Assembly (NCBI RefSeq): GCF_025642155.1
Contig: NZ_CP106798.1
Coordinates: 8,742,001 to 8,806,000, forward strand
DNA: 64,000 nt
Source: Streptomyces sp. HUAS 15-9
Lineage (GTDB): Bacteria > Actinomycetota > Actinomycetes > Streptomycetales > Streptomycetaceae
Direction of reading: 5' to 3'
The notes beneath the pieces are model-generated. The model ran no database searches. It was not told where the DNA came from and saw only the letters and a program-made list of their open reading frames with translations. Both the position numbers and the translations under genes were made by a program. Below, piece by piece: positions 18,852 through 26,220 of the stretch. Position 1 is the first letter of the stretch. Each line of letters starts with the position of its first letter.

Positions 18852-20669
18852 ATGGTTCGTACCCCCATCCAGGACATGCGGGCCGCGCTCGCGGCACGCG
18901 AATTCCCCACGGTGACGGTGTGGAACCGGCTGGAAGGCAGGCCGCGGAGCACCGAGTTCGGGCGCGCGCTGCGGGCCGAGGTCCGCGACCCGTTGTGGAT
19001 GCTCACCCGGCAGTGGCAGTTCGGCGAGTTCCAGGGGGAGGACGCCGGCACTCCGGTCACCGCGAAGTACCACATGCGCACCACCCAGCCGGGCCGCTAC
19101 CGCCCCCGGGAGACCCAGCCCGGAGACCTGCCGAGCGGGCTGCCGTTGGAGACCGTGGTGGAGCGTCGCCCGCTGCCCTTCCGGATCGGCGCCGACCCGG
19201 TCTCCTTCGATCTGCGGCTGGCCATGGGGCGCAGGTGGCTGAAGCTGGCGCCGTTGCCCCATCGCGGTTCCTACGTCAAGCGCTGGCCGATCCGGCTGCC
19301 CGACCCGGCGGCCGAGGCGGACACCTTCCTGGTGGCGCACCCCGAGGTGTGGGCGACGATGCAGGCAGTCGCCGGTCGGGCCATGGACGGCTACGAGCTC
19401 TATGCGCACCTGAAGAACGGCGGGCACGCCTGGGACGGCATTCAGGGAGCGGTCTCCGAGCCCCAGAAGCGGCAGCTCGACGCGCTGATCCCGAGGTTCG
19501 TCGGATGGTTCGACGACCTGATCGCGCAGCCGCCCGCCGCCGAGGCGTACGACCCGTCCCGGCTCGAGCATCGCTTCGACCTGGCCGCGCCCGAGGCCTC
19601 CGGCGAAACCGTGCTCGCCGCGGAGGAGTATCCGGGCGGGCACCTCGACTGGCACGCCTTCTCCTATGACACGTCCGGGCTGACGCTGGGCGCCACCGGT
19701 GCGCCGGGGGAGGTGATTCGTACCGCGGTGCCGGGCGCCGTACGGTTCTCAGGCATGCCGTTGCCCCGGCTGTGGGCGATGGAGGACGGGCGCACTGACT
19801 TCGGCGCCATCACCGCTGACACCACCGACCTCATCCGGTTGCTGTTCATGGAGTTCGCGCTGGCCTACAGCAACGACTGGTTCGTGCTGCCGTGCGACCT
19901 CGACACGGGGACACTGGCCCGCGTCGACGGAATGGTCGTGACCGACGTATTCGGCCGGCGGTTCTGGGTCGAGCCCGCAGGCGCCGGCCCTGACGACGAC
20001 TGGCAGCGATGGTCGATGTTCAACCTGGACATCCAGGGTGAGACGCCGGTCGCCGCCGACACCGGGTTCTTCCTGCCGCCGAGCGTGCCCGGAGTGGCCG
20101 ACGGACCGACACTCGAGGAGGTCGTGCTGATCCGCGACGAAGCCGCCAACATGGTCTGGGGCGTCGAACGCTCGGTGCTGCTGGCCACCGGCGACTCACT
20201 GAGGGGCGAGGAGGCGGCGCGCGAGACCCTGGCACACCGTCGACTGCTCGCCCCTCCCCACACGCCACCGGCCCCGTCGGCGCCTATCGCGTACGAGGCG
20301 ATGAACACGGTGCCGGAGAACTGGATTCCGTTCATCCCGGTGCACGTGCCGGGCGACAATCGGGAGATCCAGCTGCAGCGCGGTGCCATGCCCCGCGTAC
20401 TCGACGGCACCACGGCGCCGCCGGTGCCGGTGCGGCCACGGACCACAATGCTGGGCCAGGGCCTGGGCGCCGATCAACCGTACTTCGTACACGAGGAGGA
20501 GGTACCACGCGCGGGGACCAGGCTCTCCGCCGCCTACAACCGGACCCGCATGCCGAACGGACGCGTCGTGGTCTGGTACGGCGTCCGGCGCTCGACCGGC
20601 CGGGGCGAAGGTTCGAGCTCACTGGACTGGGACCGCCTGGTGGATCAGCCCGCGGCGGAACAGGAGTAA
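18852..20669 (+). CDS. Large hypothetical protein (605 residues), last gene of the operon
   Basis: The ATG at 18852 follows GAGGGG, two bases after the previous stop. The family has no function known to me. The N-terminal third contains RDPLWMLTRQWQFGEFQGED, a Trp-rich motif that looks like a signature of the family. Later come FSGMPLPRLWAMEDGRTDFG, FALAYSNDWFVLPCDLDTGT and VVLIRDEAANMVWGVERSVL. There is no signal peptide or membrane segment. It is soluble and rich in beta and aromatic residues. Its position at the end of a six- to seven-gene coupled operon suggests it works with the 1114- and 1753-residue proteins. Downstream lies a degraded acetyltransferase gene on the opposite strand. Confidence 0.7.
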   Translation: MVRTPIQDMRAALAAREFPTVTVWNRLEGRPRSTEFGRALRAEVRDPLWMLTRQWQFGEFQGEDAGTPVTAKYHMRTTQPGRYRPRETQPGDLPSGLPLETVVERRPLPFRIGADPVSFDLRLAMGRRWLKLAPLPHRGSYVKRWPIRLPDPAAEADTFLVAHPEVWATMQAVAGRAMDGYELYAHLKNGGHAWDGIQGAVSEPQKRQLDALIPRFVGWFDDLIAQPPAAEAYDPSRLEHRFDLAAPEASGETVLAAEEYPGGHLDWHAFSYDTSGLTLGATGAPGEVIRTAVPGAVRFSGMPLPRLWAMEDGRTDFGAITADTTDLIRLLFMEFALAYSNDWFVLPCDLDTGTLARVDGMVVTDVFGRRFWVEPAGAGPDDDWQRWSMFNLDIQGETPVAADTGFFLPPSVPGVADGPTLEEVVLIRDEAANMVWGVERSVLLATGDSLRGEEAARETLAHRRLLAPPHTPPAPSAPIAYEAMNTVPENWIPFIPVHVPGDNREIQLQRGAMPRVLDGTTAPPVPVRPRTTMLGQGLGADQPYFVHEEEVPRAGTRLSAAYNRTRMPNGRVVVWYGVRRSTGRGEGSSSLDWDRLVDQPAAEQE

Positions 20670-20688
20670 TCCGGCGCCGACCCGCGAG

Positions 20689-21150
20689 CTATGGGACGTG
20701 GTTGGGGCCGCGTACCGTTGGTGGGACGCTGAGGGAAGACCTGGCATCGACCGCGTCGGCCTGACGGTCAGCCACCAAGGAGAACAGGGATGGCTCGACA
20801 CCCCTGAGCGACCCGTGGGGGAGTGAAGGCGAGGCAGGGCGCCGTCCTGCGCAGCCCACCCCGAGCCGCGGCGAGTGCCGCCCGCACCTGGGGCGTAGAT
20901 CGTCCAGGCCGATGCGGCCGATGAACTTCCCGGACTCGCGTGCTGCCAGTGCCCACCGCCCAAAGCCCCGCTCGTCGAATTCGGCCTGCATCTGTGCCAC
21001 CGTGGCATCGCTCTGCTCACGCGTCAGCAGTTCCCCCAGGTGTTCTCGGACTTGGGGGTCGGCGTTCATAGTCGCCCACGGTTCGAGGTCGGACTGCCGC
21101 CACCCGCGGTTGCCGTCGCCCCGGTCGGCGGGAGCCTGCGATCGCTGCGC
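20689..21150 (-). pseudogene. GNAT acetyltransferase (RimJ/RimL-like), degraded
   Basis: The minus strand encodes WRQSDLEPWATMNADPQVRE, then DERGFGRWALAARESGKFIG and RIGL, the start of a RimJ/RimL-type GCN5 acetyltransferase. After RIGLDDL the acetyl-CoA binding loop (R/Q-x-x-G-x-G/A) cannot be found. A later piece, FSLVADRQADAVDAR, recalls the end of the fold. The middle of the domain has been lost or frameshifted, so the enzyme is not functional. It ends against the large operon. Confidence 0.55.
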
Positions 21151-21232
21151 GATCCGTACGTGACGGGCTCGACGATGACGACGGCGGCGCGTAGGTCTGA
21201 CCGAAGGCACGGCCGGTACTGACGGCTGGGGG

Positions 21233-21919
21233 TCAGGTGGGCATGCCTGTGAGCGTGAGGAATTCGGCGCGTGAGCGGGCGTCGTGGCGGAGTGTGCCGA
21301 GGAGAGTGGAGGTGAGGGTACTGGAGCCGGTGGCCTGGACTCCGCGCAGGGTCATACAGGTGTGTTCGGCTTCGATCACGACCCCGACGCCCTTGGGCTC
21401 GAGGTGGGTGTGCAGCCAGTCGGCGACCTGCTTGGTCAGGCGTTCCTGGACCTGGGGGCGGCAGGCGAAGTGTTCGACGACCCGGGCCAGTTTGGACAGG
21501 CCGAGGATGCGTTGGCCGGGCAGGTAGCCGACGTGAGCGGTGCCGACGACGGGCAGCATATGGTGCTCGCACACCGATCGGACAGGGATGTTACGCGCCA
21601 GCACCAGCTCGTCGTAGCCCTCGTCGTTGGGGAAGGTCGTCAGGTCGAAGGGGCGCGGGCTGAACAGTTCCGCATAGGCGCGGGCCATGCGGCCGGGGGT
21701 GCCGTGCAGGCTCTCGGTGTCGGTTTGGATGCCGAGCGCTTCAAGAAACCGTGCGGCGGCGCGTTCTGCGGCGGGCAGGTCCATGCCGTCGGTGTCGTGG
21801 ACGACGCGCAGCGCGGTGGCGGACGGCATCGTCGTTTGGGGCCTGGGAATGCCCGCGAAGCGGGGAGGAACACCAGCCGTTTCTGATGCCGAGGCCGTGA
21901 TCGGTGCGGTGGCGTCCAT
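21233..21919 (-). CDS. folE: GTP cyclohydrolase I
   Basis: 228 residues. FolE converts GTP to 7,8-dihydroneopterin triphosphate, the first step of folate and other pterin synthesis. All family signatures are present: GRMARAYAELF; VRSVCEHHMLPVVGTAHVGY with the Cys and His zinc ligands; GLSKLARVVEHFA; RPQVQERLTKQ; and VVIEAEHTCMTLRGV with the second Cys ligand. The start ATG at 21919 follows a GAGGAG stretch and gives a roughly 40-residue N-terminal extension rich in Ala/Thr/Pro. The usual folP/folB/folK neighbours are absent. Instead the gene lies 58 bases after a regulator gene on the same strand, so this may be a second, regulated copy, for example for metal limitation or a special pterin. 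That role is inference; the enzyme call is firm. Confidence 0.93.
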   Translation of the reverse strand: MDATAPITASASETAGVPPRFAGIPRPQTTMPSATALRVVHDTDGMDLPAAERAAARFLEALGIQTDTESLHGTPGRMARAYAELFSPRPFDLTTFPNDEGYDELVLARNIPVRSVCEHHMLPVVGTAHVGYLPGQRILGLSKLARVVEHFACRPQVQERLTKQVADWLHTHLEPKGVGVVIEAEHTCMTLRGVQATGSSTLTSTLLGTLRHDARSRAEFLTLTGMPT

Positions 21920-21977
21920 GACGTACTCCTCGTGGGATGTCGAACTGCGGGTGGCGGGTGACGGGTGGTGTTATGTC

Positions 21978-22682
21978 TCAGGACGGGCGCACGCCCGTGG
22001 GTGGTGAGGAAGCCGGCTCCAGACGGACGCAGCAGTGACCGGGACTGGGCGCCAGGCACGCCTGGAGGCCGCTCTCGGCGAGCCCTTCCAACACGCCGCG
22101 AAGCAGATGGAGGTTCATGCCGCACACCGTCTGGGTGTGTTCGCGGGCGAGCGTGTGGAAGGGGCAGTTGCCCAGGACGATGGCGTCACCGTCACGGCGG
22201 GGTTCGAAGCCGTTCTCCTCCAGCACGGTGAACACATCTGCCCGGCCCGGTCCGGGGAGCTGTGTGCCCAGCTCATAGGCCTTTCGGTGCAGGACCGAAC
22301 GAACCGGTTCACCGGTGGCTTCGGATTCCTCCAGAGCCTGGGCGAGGAGCCGTCCGGCCAGCTCGTAGTGCCGCTCGGGCAGGCTGACGGTGACCTGCTC
22401 GCTGGAGCGTTTGTAGAGCTTGGCGGGTCGGCCCGCCCCCGGGCCGGTGCGTCCGCTGCGCCGTTCGTAGACGACGTCGAGCAGTGATTCGTCGGCCAGT
22501 CGGTCCAGGTGGAAGGCCGCGGTCTGCCGTGCAAGGCCCAGGGCCTCGGCGGCTTCGTCGCGGCTGACCGGCCCCGGCTGGCGCACGACGTGGTCGTACA
22601 GCCTCCTGCGGGTCGGCTCGTCGAGCGCGGCGACGGCGGAGACGGCGGAGCGGGGTGCTTCCTTCGAGTGGTCCACGAACAC
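21978..22682 (-). CDS. ArsR/SufR-like winged-helix regulator with C-terminal Cys cluster
   Basis: 234 residues from GTG 22682 (GTG 22676 is an alternative). Residues about 10-75 form a winged helix (LDEPTRRRLYDHVVRQPGPV; EAAEALGLARQTAAFHLDRL). The C-terminal half holds LGNCPFHTLAREHTQTVCGM and, near the end, PSPGHCCVRL. Four Cys in this arrangement resemble SufR-type regulators, which hold an Fe-S cluster and release DNA when it is lost. The gene is transcribed away from the DoxX-type gene. A perfect 12-bp palindrome lies between the likely promoter elements of both (see 22694). TACACT, a -10-like hexamer, sits directly before the first GTG, so the mRNA may be leaderless. It probably controls itself, folE downstream and the divergent gene. 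The cluster is inferred. Confidence 0.75.
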   Translation of the reverse strand: MFVDHSKEAPRSAVSAVAALDEPTRRRLYDHVVRQPGPVSRDEAAEALGLARQTAAFHLDRLADESLLDVVYERRSGRTGPGAGRPAKLYKRSSEQVTVSLPERHYELAGRLLAQALEESEATGEPVRSVLHRKAYELGTQLPGPGRADVFTVLEENGFEPRRDGDAIVLGNCPFHTLAREHTQTVCGMNLHLLRGVLEGLAESGLQACLAPSPGHCCVRLEPASSPPTGVRPS

Positions 22683-22693
22683 CAGTGTAAAAC

Positions 22694-22705
22694 CAATCGC
22701 GATTG
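22694..22705. promoter_or_regulatory. Palindromic operator CAATCGCGATTG between divergent genes
   Basis: A perfect 12-bp palindrome. On the plus strand its end merges with TTGACT (22703-22708), a good -35 for the DoxX-type gene. On the minus strand it lies between a weak -35 (TTAGTC) and TACACT, a -10 for the regulator gene. A dimeric winged-helix protein bound here would block both promoters. Confidence 0.6.
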
Positions 22706-22724
22706 ACTAAAGAAGGTTTGCGCG

Positions 22725-22756
22725 CTTCTATCGTTAGTGAGAGTTGTCGATAGAAG
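22725..22756. promoter_or_regulatory. Inverted repeat CTTCTATCG/CGATAGAAG upstream of the DoxX-type gene
   Basis: Nine-base perfect arms (22725-22733 and 22748-22756) flank a 14-base spacer. It overlaps the predicted -10/transcription start region and reaches the ribosome site GAAGGAAG of the gene at 22767. It could be a second operator, or an mRNA hairpin that covers the ribosome site. Confidence 0.45.
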
Positions 22757-22766
22757 GAAGGGCATC

Positions 22767-23204
22767 ATGTCGTCCGCAACCGCAACCACCACATCCGCCG
22801 CCTCCCGGCGGGCCGTGCTCACCGACCCCGCCTACCAGGCGTTCGTCATCCTGCGCACCGGCTTCACCGTGGCGCCGATCCTGTTCGGACTGGACAAGTT
22901 CGCCAACCTGCTCGTGGACTGGCCCACCTACCTCGCGCCGTGGATCAACGATGTCGTTCCGGGCAGTGCACAGGCGCTCATGTACGCAGTGGGAGTGATC
23001 GAGATCGTCGCGGGCCTTGCCGTCGCGCTCGCCCCGCGCTTCGGGGGCTGGCTGGTGGCCGGATGGCTCGCCGGAATCATCGTCAACCTGCTGACCATCC
23101 CCGGTCACTATGACGTCGCGCTGCGCGACTTCGGCCTTCTGCTCGGTGCGGTCGCCCTCACCCGGCTCGCACAGGCCTACCACGGCAAGCGGCAGTCTCA
23201 CTGA
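22767..23204 (+). CDS. DoxX-like integral membrane protein
   Basis: 145 residues. The ATG at 22767 follows GAAGGAAG. Four hydrophobic segments are visible (FVILRTGFTVAPILFGLDKF; ALMYAVGVIEIVAGLAVALA; WLVAGWLAGIIVNLLTIPG; DVALRDFGLLLGAVALTRLA), the pattern of DoxX/DoxD-type proteins. Such proteins are often linked to redox stress at the membrane; the molecular activity is poorly known. It is read divergently from the Cys-rich regulator across a shared palindromic operator, so it is probably repressed by that regulator and induced by iron or oxidative stress (inference). A strong hairpin terminator follows at 23303. Confidence 0.75.
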   Translation: MSSATATTTSAASRRAVLTDPAYQAFVILRTGFTVAPILFGLDKFANLLVDWPTYLAPWINDVVPGSAQALMYAVGVIEIVAGLAVALAPRFGGWLVAGWLAGIIVNLLTIPGHYDVALRDFGLLLGAVALTRLAQAYHGKRQSH

Positions 23205-23302
23205 CAGCAGCCAGCAGTCACGGAAGGTGATGAGGCGGGGGGGCTCCTCGATAAGCACATCCGCGACTTCATCGACCTCGCCCAGGTCCGCCGACGGATG
23301 TG

Positions 23303-23341
23303 CTTCGGCCCCCGTGCTGCTGTGCGGCGCGGGGGCCGAAG
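23303..23341. terminator. Bidirectional hairpin terminator
   Basis: A perfect 12-bp stem, CTTCGGCCCCCG with CGGGGGCCGAAG, and a 15-base loop. It lies between the convergent DoxX-type gene (ending 23204) and sigma-factor gene (ending 23391), where it can serve both directions. There is no U-tract, as is usual in Streptomyces. Confidence 0.75.
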
Positions 23342-23390
23342 GGGCGCCGTCCTCGCTCCGACTCAGGTCACTGGATTCCGGTGGCTCCGG

Positions 23391-24329
23391 TCACCATGCG
23401 TTGATGACCGGCGTGTCGGGTTCGTACTGTCGCCAGGTCTCATTGATGCGCGCGAGCCGATCCGCGGCGGCGATGCCGCGCAGGGACGCGACCTTGCCGT
23501 CGCTGACTTCGAACGCCACGGCGCCCACGACCCGGTCGTCGACCACGGCGAGGACGGCCGGGGAGCCGTTGACCAGCGCGATGTGGAATGCGGGGGAGCC
23601 GCCGGCCAGCCGCCGCTTCGCCGGAGTGGGCTTGAAGCCGGCCCGCACATAGGAGGCGACGCGCTCGCGCGTCGTGCACCGCAGCAGCCGCCTGGCCAGT
23701 CCGGCGCCGTCCGAGACCGCGGTCGCGTCGGCGGTGAGCATCGCCACCAGCCGCTCGGTGCGCCCCGACGTGGCGGCGGCGAGGAACTCCTCGACGATCC
23801 GGCGCGCGGACGCGGGGTCCACCTCCTCGCCGCCGCGACGCTCGGCGGCGACCCGGCGTCGGGCCCGGTGGACGTGCTGCTGGCTCGCGGACTCGGTGAT
23901 GTCGAGGATCCCGGCGATCTCGGCGTGGGGGTACGAGAAGGCCTCGCGCAGGACGTAAGCGGCTCGCTCGACCGGCGAGAGGCGCTCCATGAGGGTCAGT
24001 ACAGCCAAGGACACCGATTCGCGCTGCTCGAAGGTATCGGCAGGGCCGAGCATCGGGTCGCCCTCGAGGAGCGGCTCGGGCAGCCAGTCTCCGACAGCGC
24101 GCTCATGGCGCGCCTGCGCCGAGCGGAGCCGGTCGAGGCAGAGATTGGTGACGACCTTGGTCAGCCACGCCTCCGGCACATCGACCCGTTCGCGGTCTGC
24201 GGCCTGCCAGCGCAGGAATGCGTCCTGCACGGCGTCCTCGGCGTCGGCCGCCGAGCCGAGCAGACGGTACGCGAGCGAGGCCAGCCGACCCCGGCCGGCC
24301 TCGAACCGATCGATGGCCGCACTGTCCAT
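23391..24329 (-). CDS. ECF41-type RNA polymerase sigma factor
   Basis: 312 residues from ATG 24329. Region 2: RLASLAYRLLGSAADAEDAV, QDAFLRWQAADRERVDVPEA. The linker contains WLPEPLL, a hallmark of ECF41. Region 4: LSPVERAAYVLREAFSYPHA and EIAGILDITESASQQHVHRA. The C-terminal 110 residues form a SnoaL-like extension, which in this group controls sigma activity in place of a separate anti-sigma factor. The usual NPDKL motif at the end of the extension is not visible; DGKVASLRGIAAADRLARI stands there instead. It is the second gene of an operon, 10 bases after the oxidoreductase gene, matching the family habit of sitting beside an oxidoreductase, decarboxylase or epimerase. It probably activates its own operon. 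I could not find a clean ECF41 promoter. Confidence 0.85.
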   Translation of the reverse strand: MDSAAIDRFEAGRGRLASLAYRLLGSAADAEDAVQDAFLRWQAADRERVDVPEAWLTKVVTNLCLDRLRSAQARHERAVGDWLPEPLLEGDPMLGPADTFEQRESVSLAVLTLMERLSPVERAAYVLREAFSYPHAEIAGILDITESASQQHVHRARRRVAAERRGGEEVDPASARRIVEEFLAAATSGRTERLVAMLTADATAVSDGAGLARRLLRCTTRERVASYVRAGFKPTPAKRRLAGGSPAFHIALVNGSPAVLAVVDDRVVGAVAFEVSDGKVASLRGIAAADRLARINETWRQYEPDTPVINAW

Positions 24330-24339
24330 GCGGTGCAGC

Positions 24340-25530
24340 CTAGGCGGCGGCACTCACACCGCCCCGGTCGGGCGCGGTGGCCACGCGGCGCTTGCGCTTC
24401 GGCATGCCGAAGGTCGGGTGGACGATGCTCCACCCGGCCCCCTTGAGCACGCCCGACTTGAGGCGCGCGGCGGTCCGGCCGCCCAGGTACCAGGACTTCG
24501 ACCGGACATCCCCGTCCACCATCTGGAAGATCGCGTCCCGCCGCCCGAGGCTGATGTGGTTGCCGTAGTACTTCAACCCGGTGGTCGGGACCTCGCTGCC
24601 TGTCAGGCGCGCGATGATCGCGGCGGTCGCCTGCATGCTGGTGTAGCCGGCCGAGGCACAGGACATCGGCAGCGGTCGGCCGTTCTCGCCGATTGCGTAG
24701 GCGCAGTCGCCGGCGGCATAGACGTCGGGGTGCGAGACCGAGCGCATGGTGCGGTCGACGACGATCTGGCCGGTCTCGGCGACCGTCAGGCCGCCGGCGG
24801 CTGCGATGGGGGACACGGCGAACCCGGCCGACCACACGGTCACGCCGGCCGGGATGGACGTACCGTCGGCGGCGATCGCCCGTGTCGGCTCGACGGCTTC
24901 GATGCCGGTGTGCTCGTGGACGGTGATGCCGAGCCGGTCGAAGGCCTGGCGCAGGTGACGGCGGGCCTTCGGGGAGAGCCAGGCGCCCAGTTCGCCACGG
25001 GCGGCGAGCGCGACCGAGAGGTCGGGCCGGGACTCGGCGAACTCGGTGGCGGTCTCGATGCCTGTCAGCCCCTCACCGACGACCAGAACGGTGCCGCCCT
25101 CGCCCAGGCCGGCCAGGCGCTCGCGCAGACGCAGGGCCGAGGACCGGCCGGTCACGTCGAAGGCGTACTCGGCCACGCCGGGGACGCCATGCCGGGCTAC
25201 GGAGCTGCCGAGCGTGTAGAGAAGCGTGTCGTACGCGAGCTCGCTGTCGCCGTCCTCGCCGGTCACGGCGACGGTTCTGTCCTCGGGGTCGACGCCGGTG
25301 ACGCGCGCCAGGCGCAGCCGCACCCCGGTGCCAGCGAATATGTCGGCGAGCTTGCGGAACGCGAGGTCCTGGCCGATCGCGAGCTGGTGGAGCCGCATCC
25401 GCTCAACGAAGTCGGGCACGGCGTTGACGACGGTGATCACGGTGCCGGCGGGGGAGAGCCGGCGGGCCAGGTTTCCGGCGGCGAAGGCACCTGCGTATCC
25501 GGCGCCGAGTACGACGATACGGTGCGTCAT
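24340..25530 (-). CDS. FAD-dependent NAD(P)H oxidoreductase (NDH-2-like)
   Basis: 396 residues from ATG 25530, preceded by ACAGGAGC. The N-terminal FAD site is IVVLGAGYAGAFAAGNLARR. A second Rossmann motif follows mid-protein, VLVVGEGLTGIETATEFAES, for NAD(P)H. DVYAAGDCAYA is the typical FAD-binding end motif. The layout and YYGNHISLGRRDAIFQ near the C-terminus resemble the type II NADH dehydrogenase/ferredoxin reductase family, which passes electrons from NADH to a quinone or other acceptor at the membrane. No clear C-terminal membrane helix is seen. The gene lies directly upstream of the ECF41 sigma factor and is likely its main target. Confidence 0.85.
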   Translation of the reverse strand: MTHRIVVLGAGYAGAFAAGNLARRLSPAGTVITVVNAVPDFVERMRLHQLAIGQDLAFRKLADIFAGTGVRLRLARVTGVDPEDRTVAVTGEDGDSELAYDTLLYTLGSSVARHGVPGVAEYAFDVTGRSSALRLRERLAGLGEGGTVLVVGEGLTGIETATEFAESRPDLSVALAARGELGAWLSPKARRHLRQAFDRLGITVHEHTGIEAVEPTRAIAADGTSIPAGVTVWSAGFAVSPIAAAGGLTVAETGQIVVDRTMRSVSHPDVYAAGDCAYAIGENGRPLPMSCASAGYTSMQATAAIIARLTGSEVPTTGLKYYGNHISLGRRDAIFQMVDGDVRSKSWYLGGRTAARLKSGVLKGAGWSIVHPTFGMPKRKRRVATAPDRGGVSAAA

Positions 25531-25643
25531 GGTGTTGCTCCTGTCTCGTTCGCGTGCCCCTTGAACGAGACGGCGCTCCGATTGCTGACAGGGGTCGGGT
25601 GTGACGTGGGTCACCGATCTGAGACCAGCGGCTGAGCAAGTCT

Positions 25644-25910
25644 TTGACACCCGGCGCGCGTTGGACACCTCAACCGGACCTCGTCTACGACCAGACTTTT
25701 GCTCTCAGCACACTGCTTCACCTCGATGCCGTCCTTGGGACCGAGCGAGCATCCCGATACCTTGCCGCCGGTGGCCTGTGGCAGCAGTGGACCGATGCCA
25801 TGCCGAACACGGTGCGGGATCCGCAGGAGTACCGGCAAGTCGTGGACCAGCTCTGTTCCTTCGCCAGCGAGTGCGCTGAACTCCTTGCCAGAATGGAAAC
25901 CAGGCGTTGA
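25644..25910 (+). CDS. Small hypothetical protein (88 residues), perhaps a relic
   Basis: The frame encodes a helical sequence (ALSTLLHLDAVLGTERASRY; PQEYRQVVDQLCSFASECAE) with protein-like composition; I do not recognise the family. A ribosome site at the apparent start (ATG 25644) is lacking. It lies upstream of, and divergent from, the oxidoreductase gene. The next frame on the same strand is a frameshifted hypothetical, so both may be remains of one transferred segment. Confidence 0.3.
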   Translation: MTPGARWTPQPDLVYDQTFALSTLLHLDAVLGTERASRYLAAGGLWQQWTDAMPNTVRDPQEYRQVVDQLCSFASECAELLARMETRR

Positions 25911-26022
25911 TCCTCCCGCCTGACCGCTGGACGCCGACTGCTTCGGACCTCTTGGCAGATGCTGGGCAGTGACAGGAAACCAGGGCCGCTGGCCAAAGAT
26001 CGACCAGGATGGTGGCATCGAG

Positions 26023-26220
26023 GACGTGACACTCCTCATCCTGAAATGGCTGGGTGAGCAGGGCGTGAATGCCATGATCAGGGTGGACGCCGAGAGGGTT
26101 GGCTGACAACGCGTCGGCGTGGACGTTCGCCGCCAGTGGGGGGCGGCCGCGACACGTGCCCTTCGGGCACCCGGCCGAGAAGCGCTCCCGCCGGGCCGCC
26201 CAGCTCTTTAGTCAGGACCG
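26023..26220 (+). pseudogene. Frameshifted small hypothetical gene
   Basis: One frame gives IEDVTLLILKWLGEQGVNAM, IRVDAERVG and a stop. The next frame continues directly with ADNASAWTFAASGGRPRHVP. Together they read as one short protein of a type often seen in actinomycete plasmids or arms, broken by a single-base shift near 26100. No function can be given. Confidence 0.35.

Noticed and set aside
3284..20669. Reading the operon as a phage tail or contractile injection system
   Set aside because: No sheath, tube, baseplate, tape-measure or AAA motifs are visible, and several signature genes would be expected.
25531..25625. ECF41-type promoter (TGTCA ... CGTC) before the oxidoreductase gene
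   Set aside because: TGTCAG and CGTC occur, but their spacing is about 11 bases, too short for the expected arrangement.
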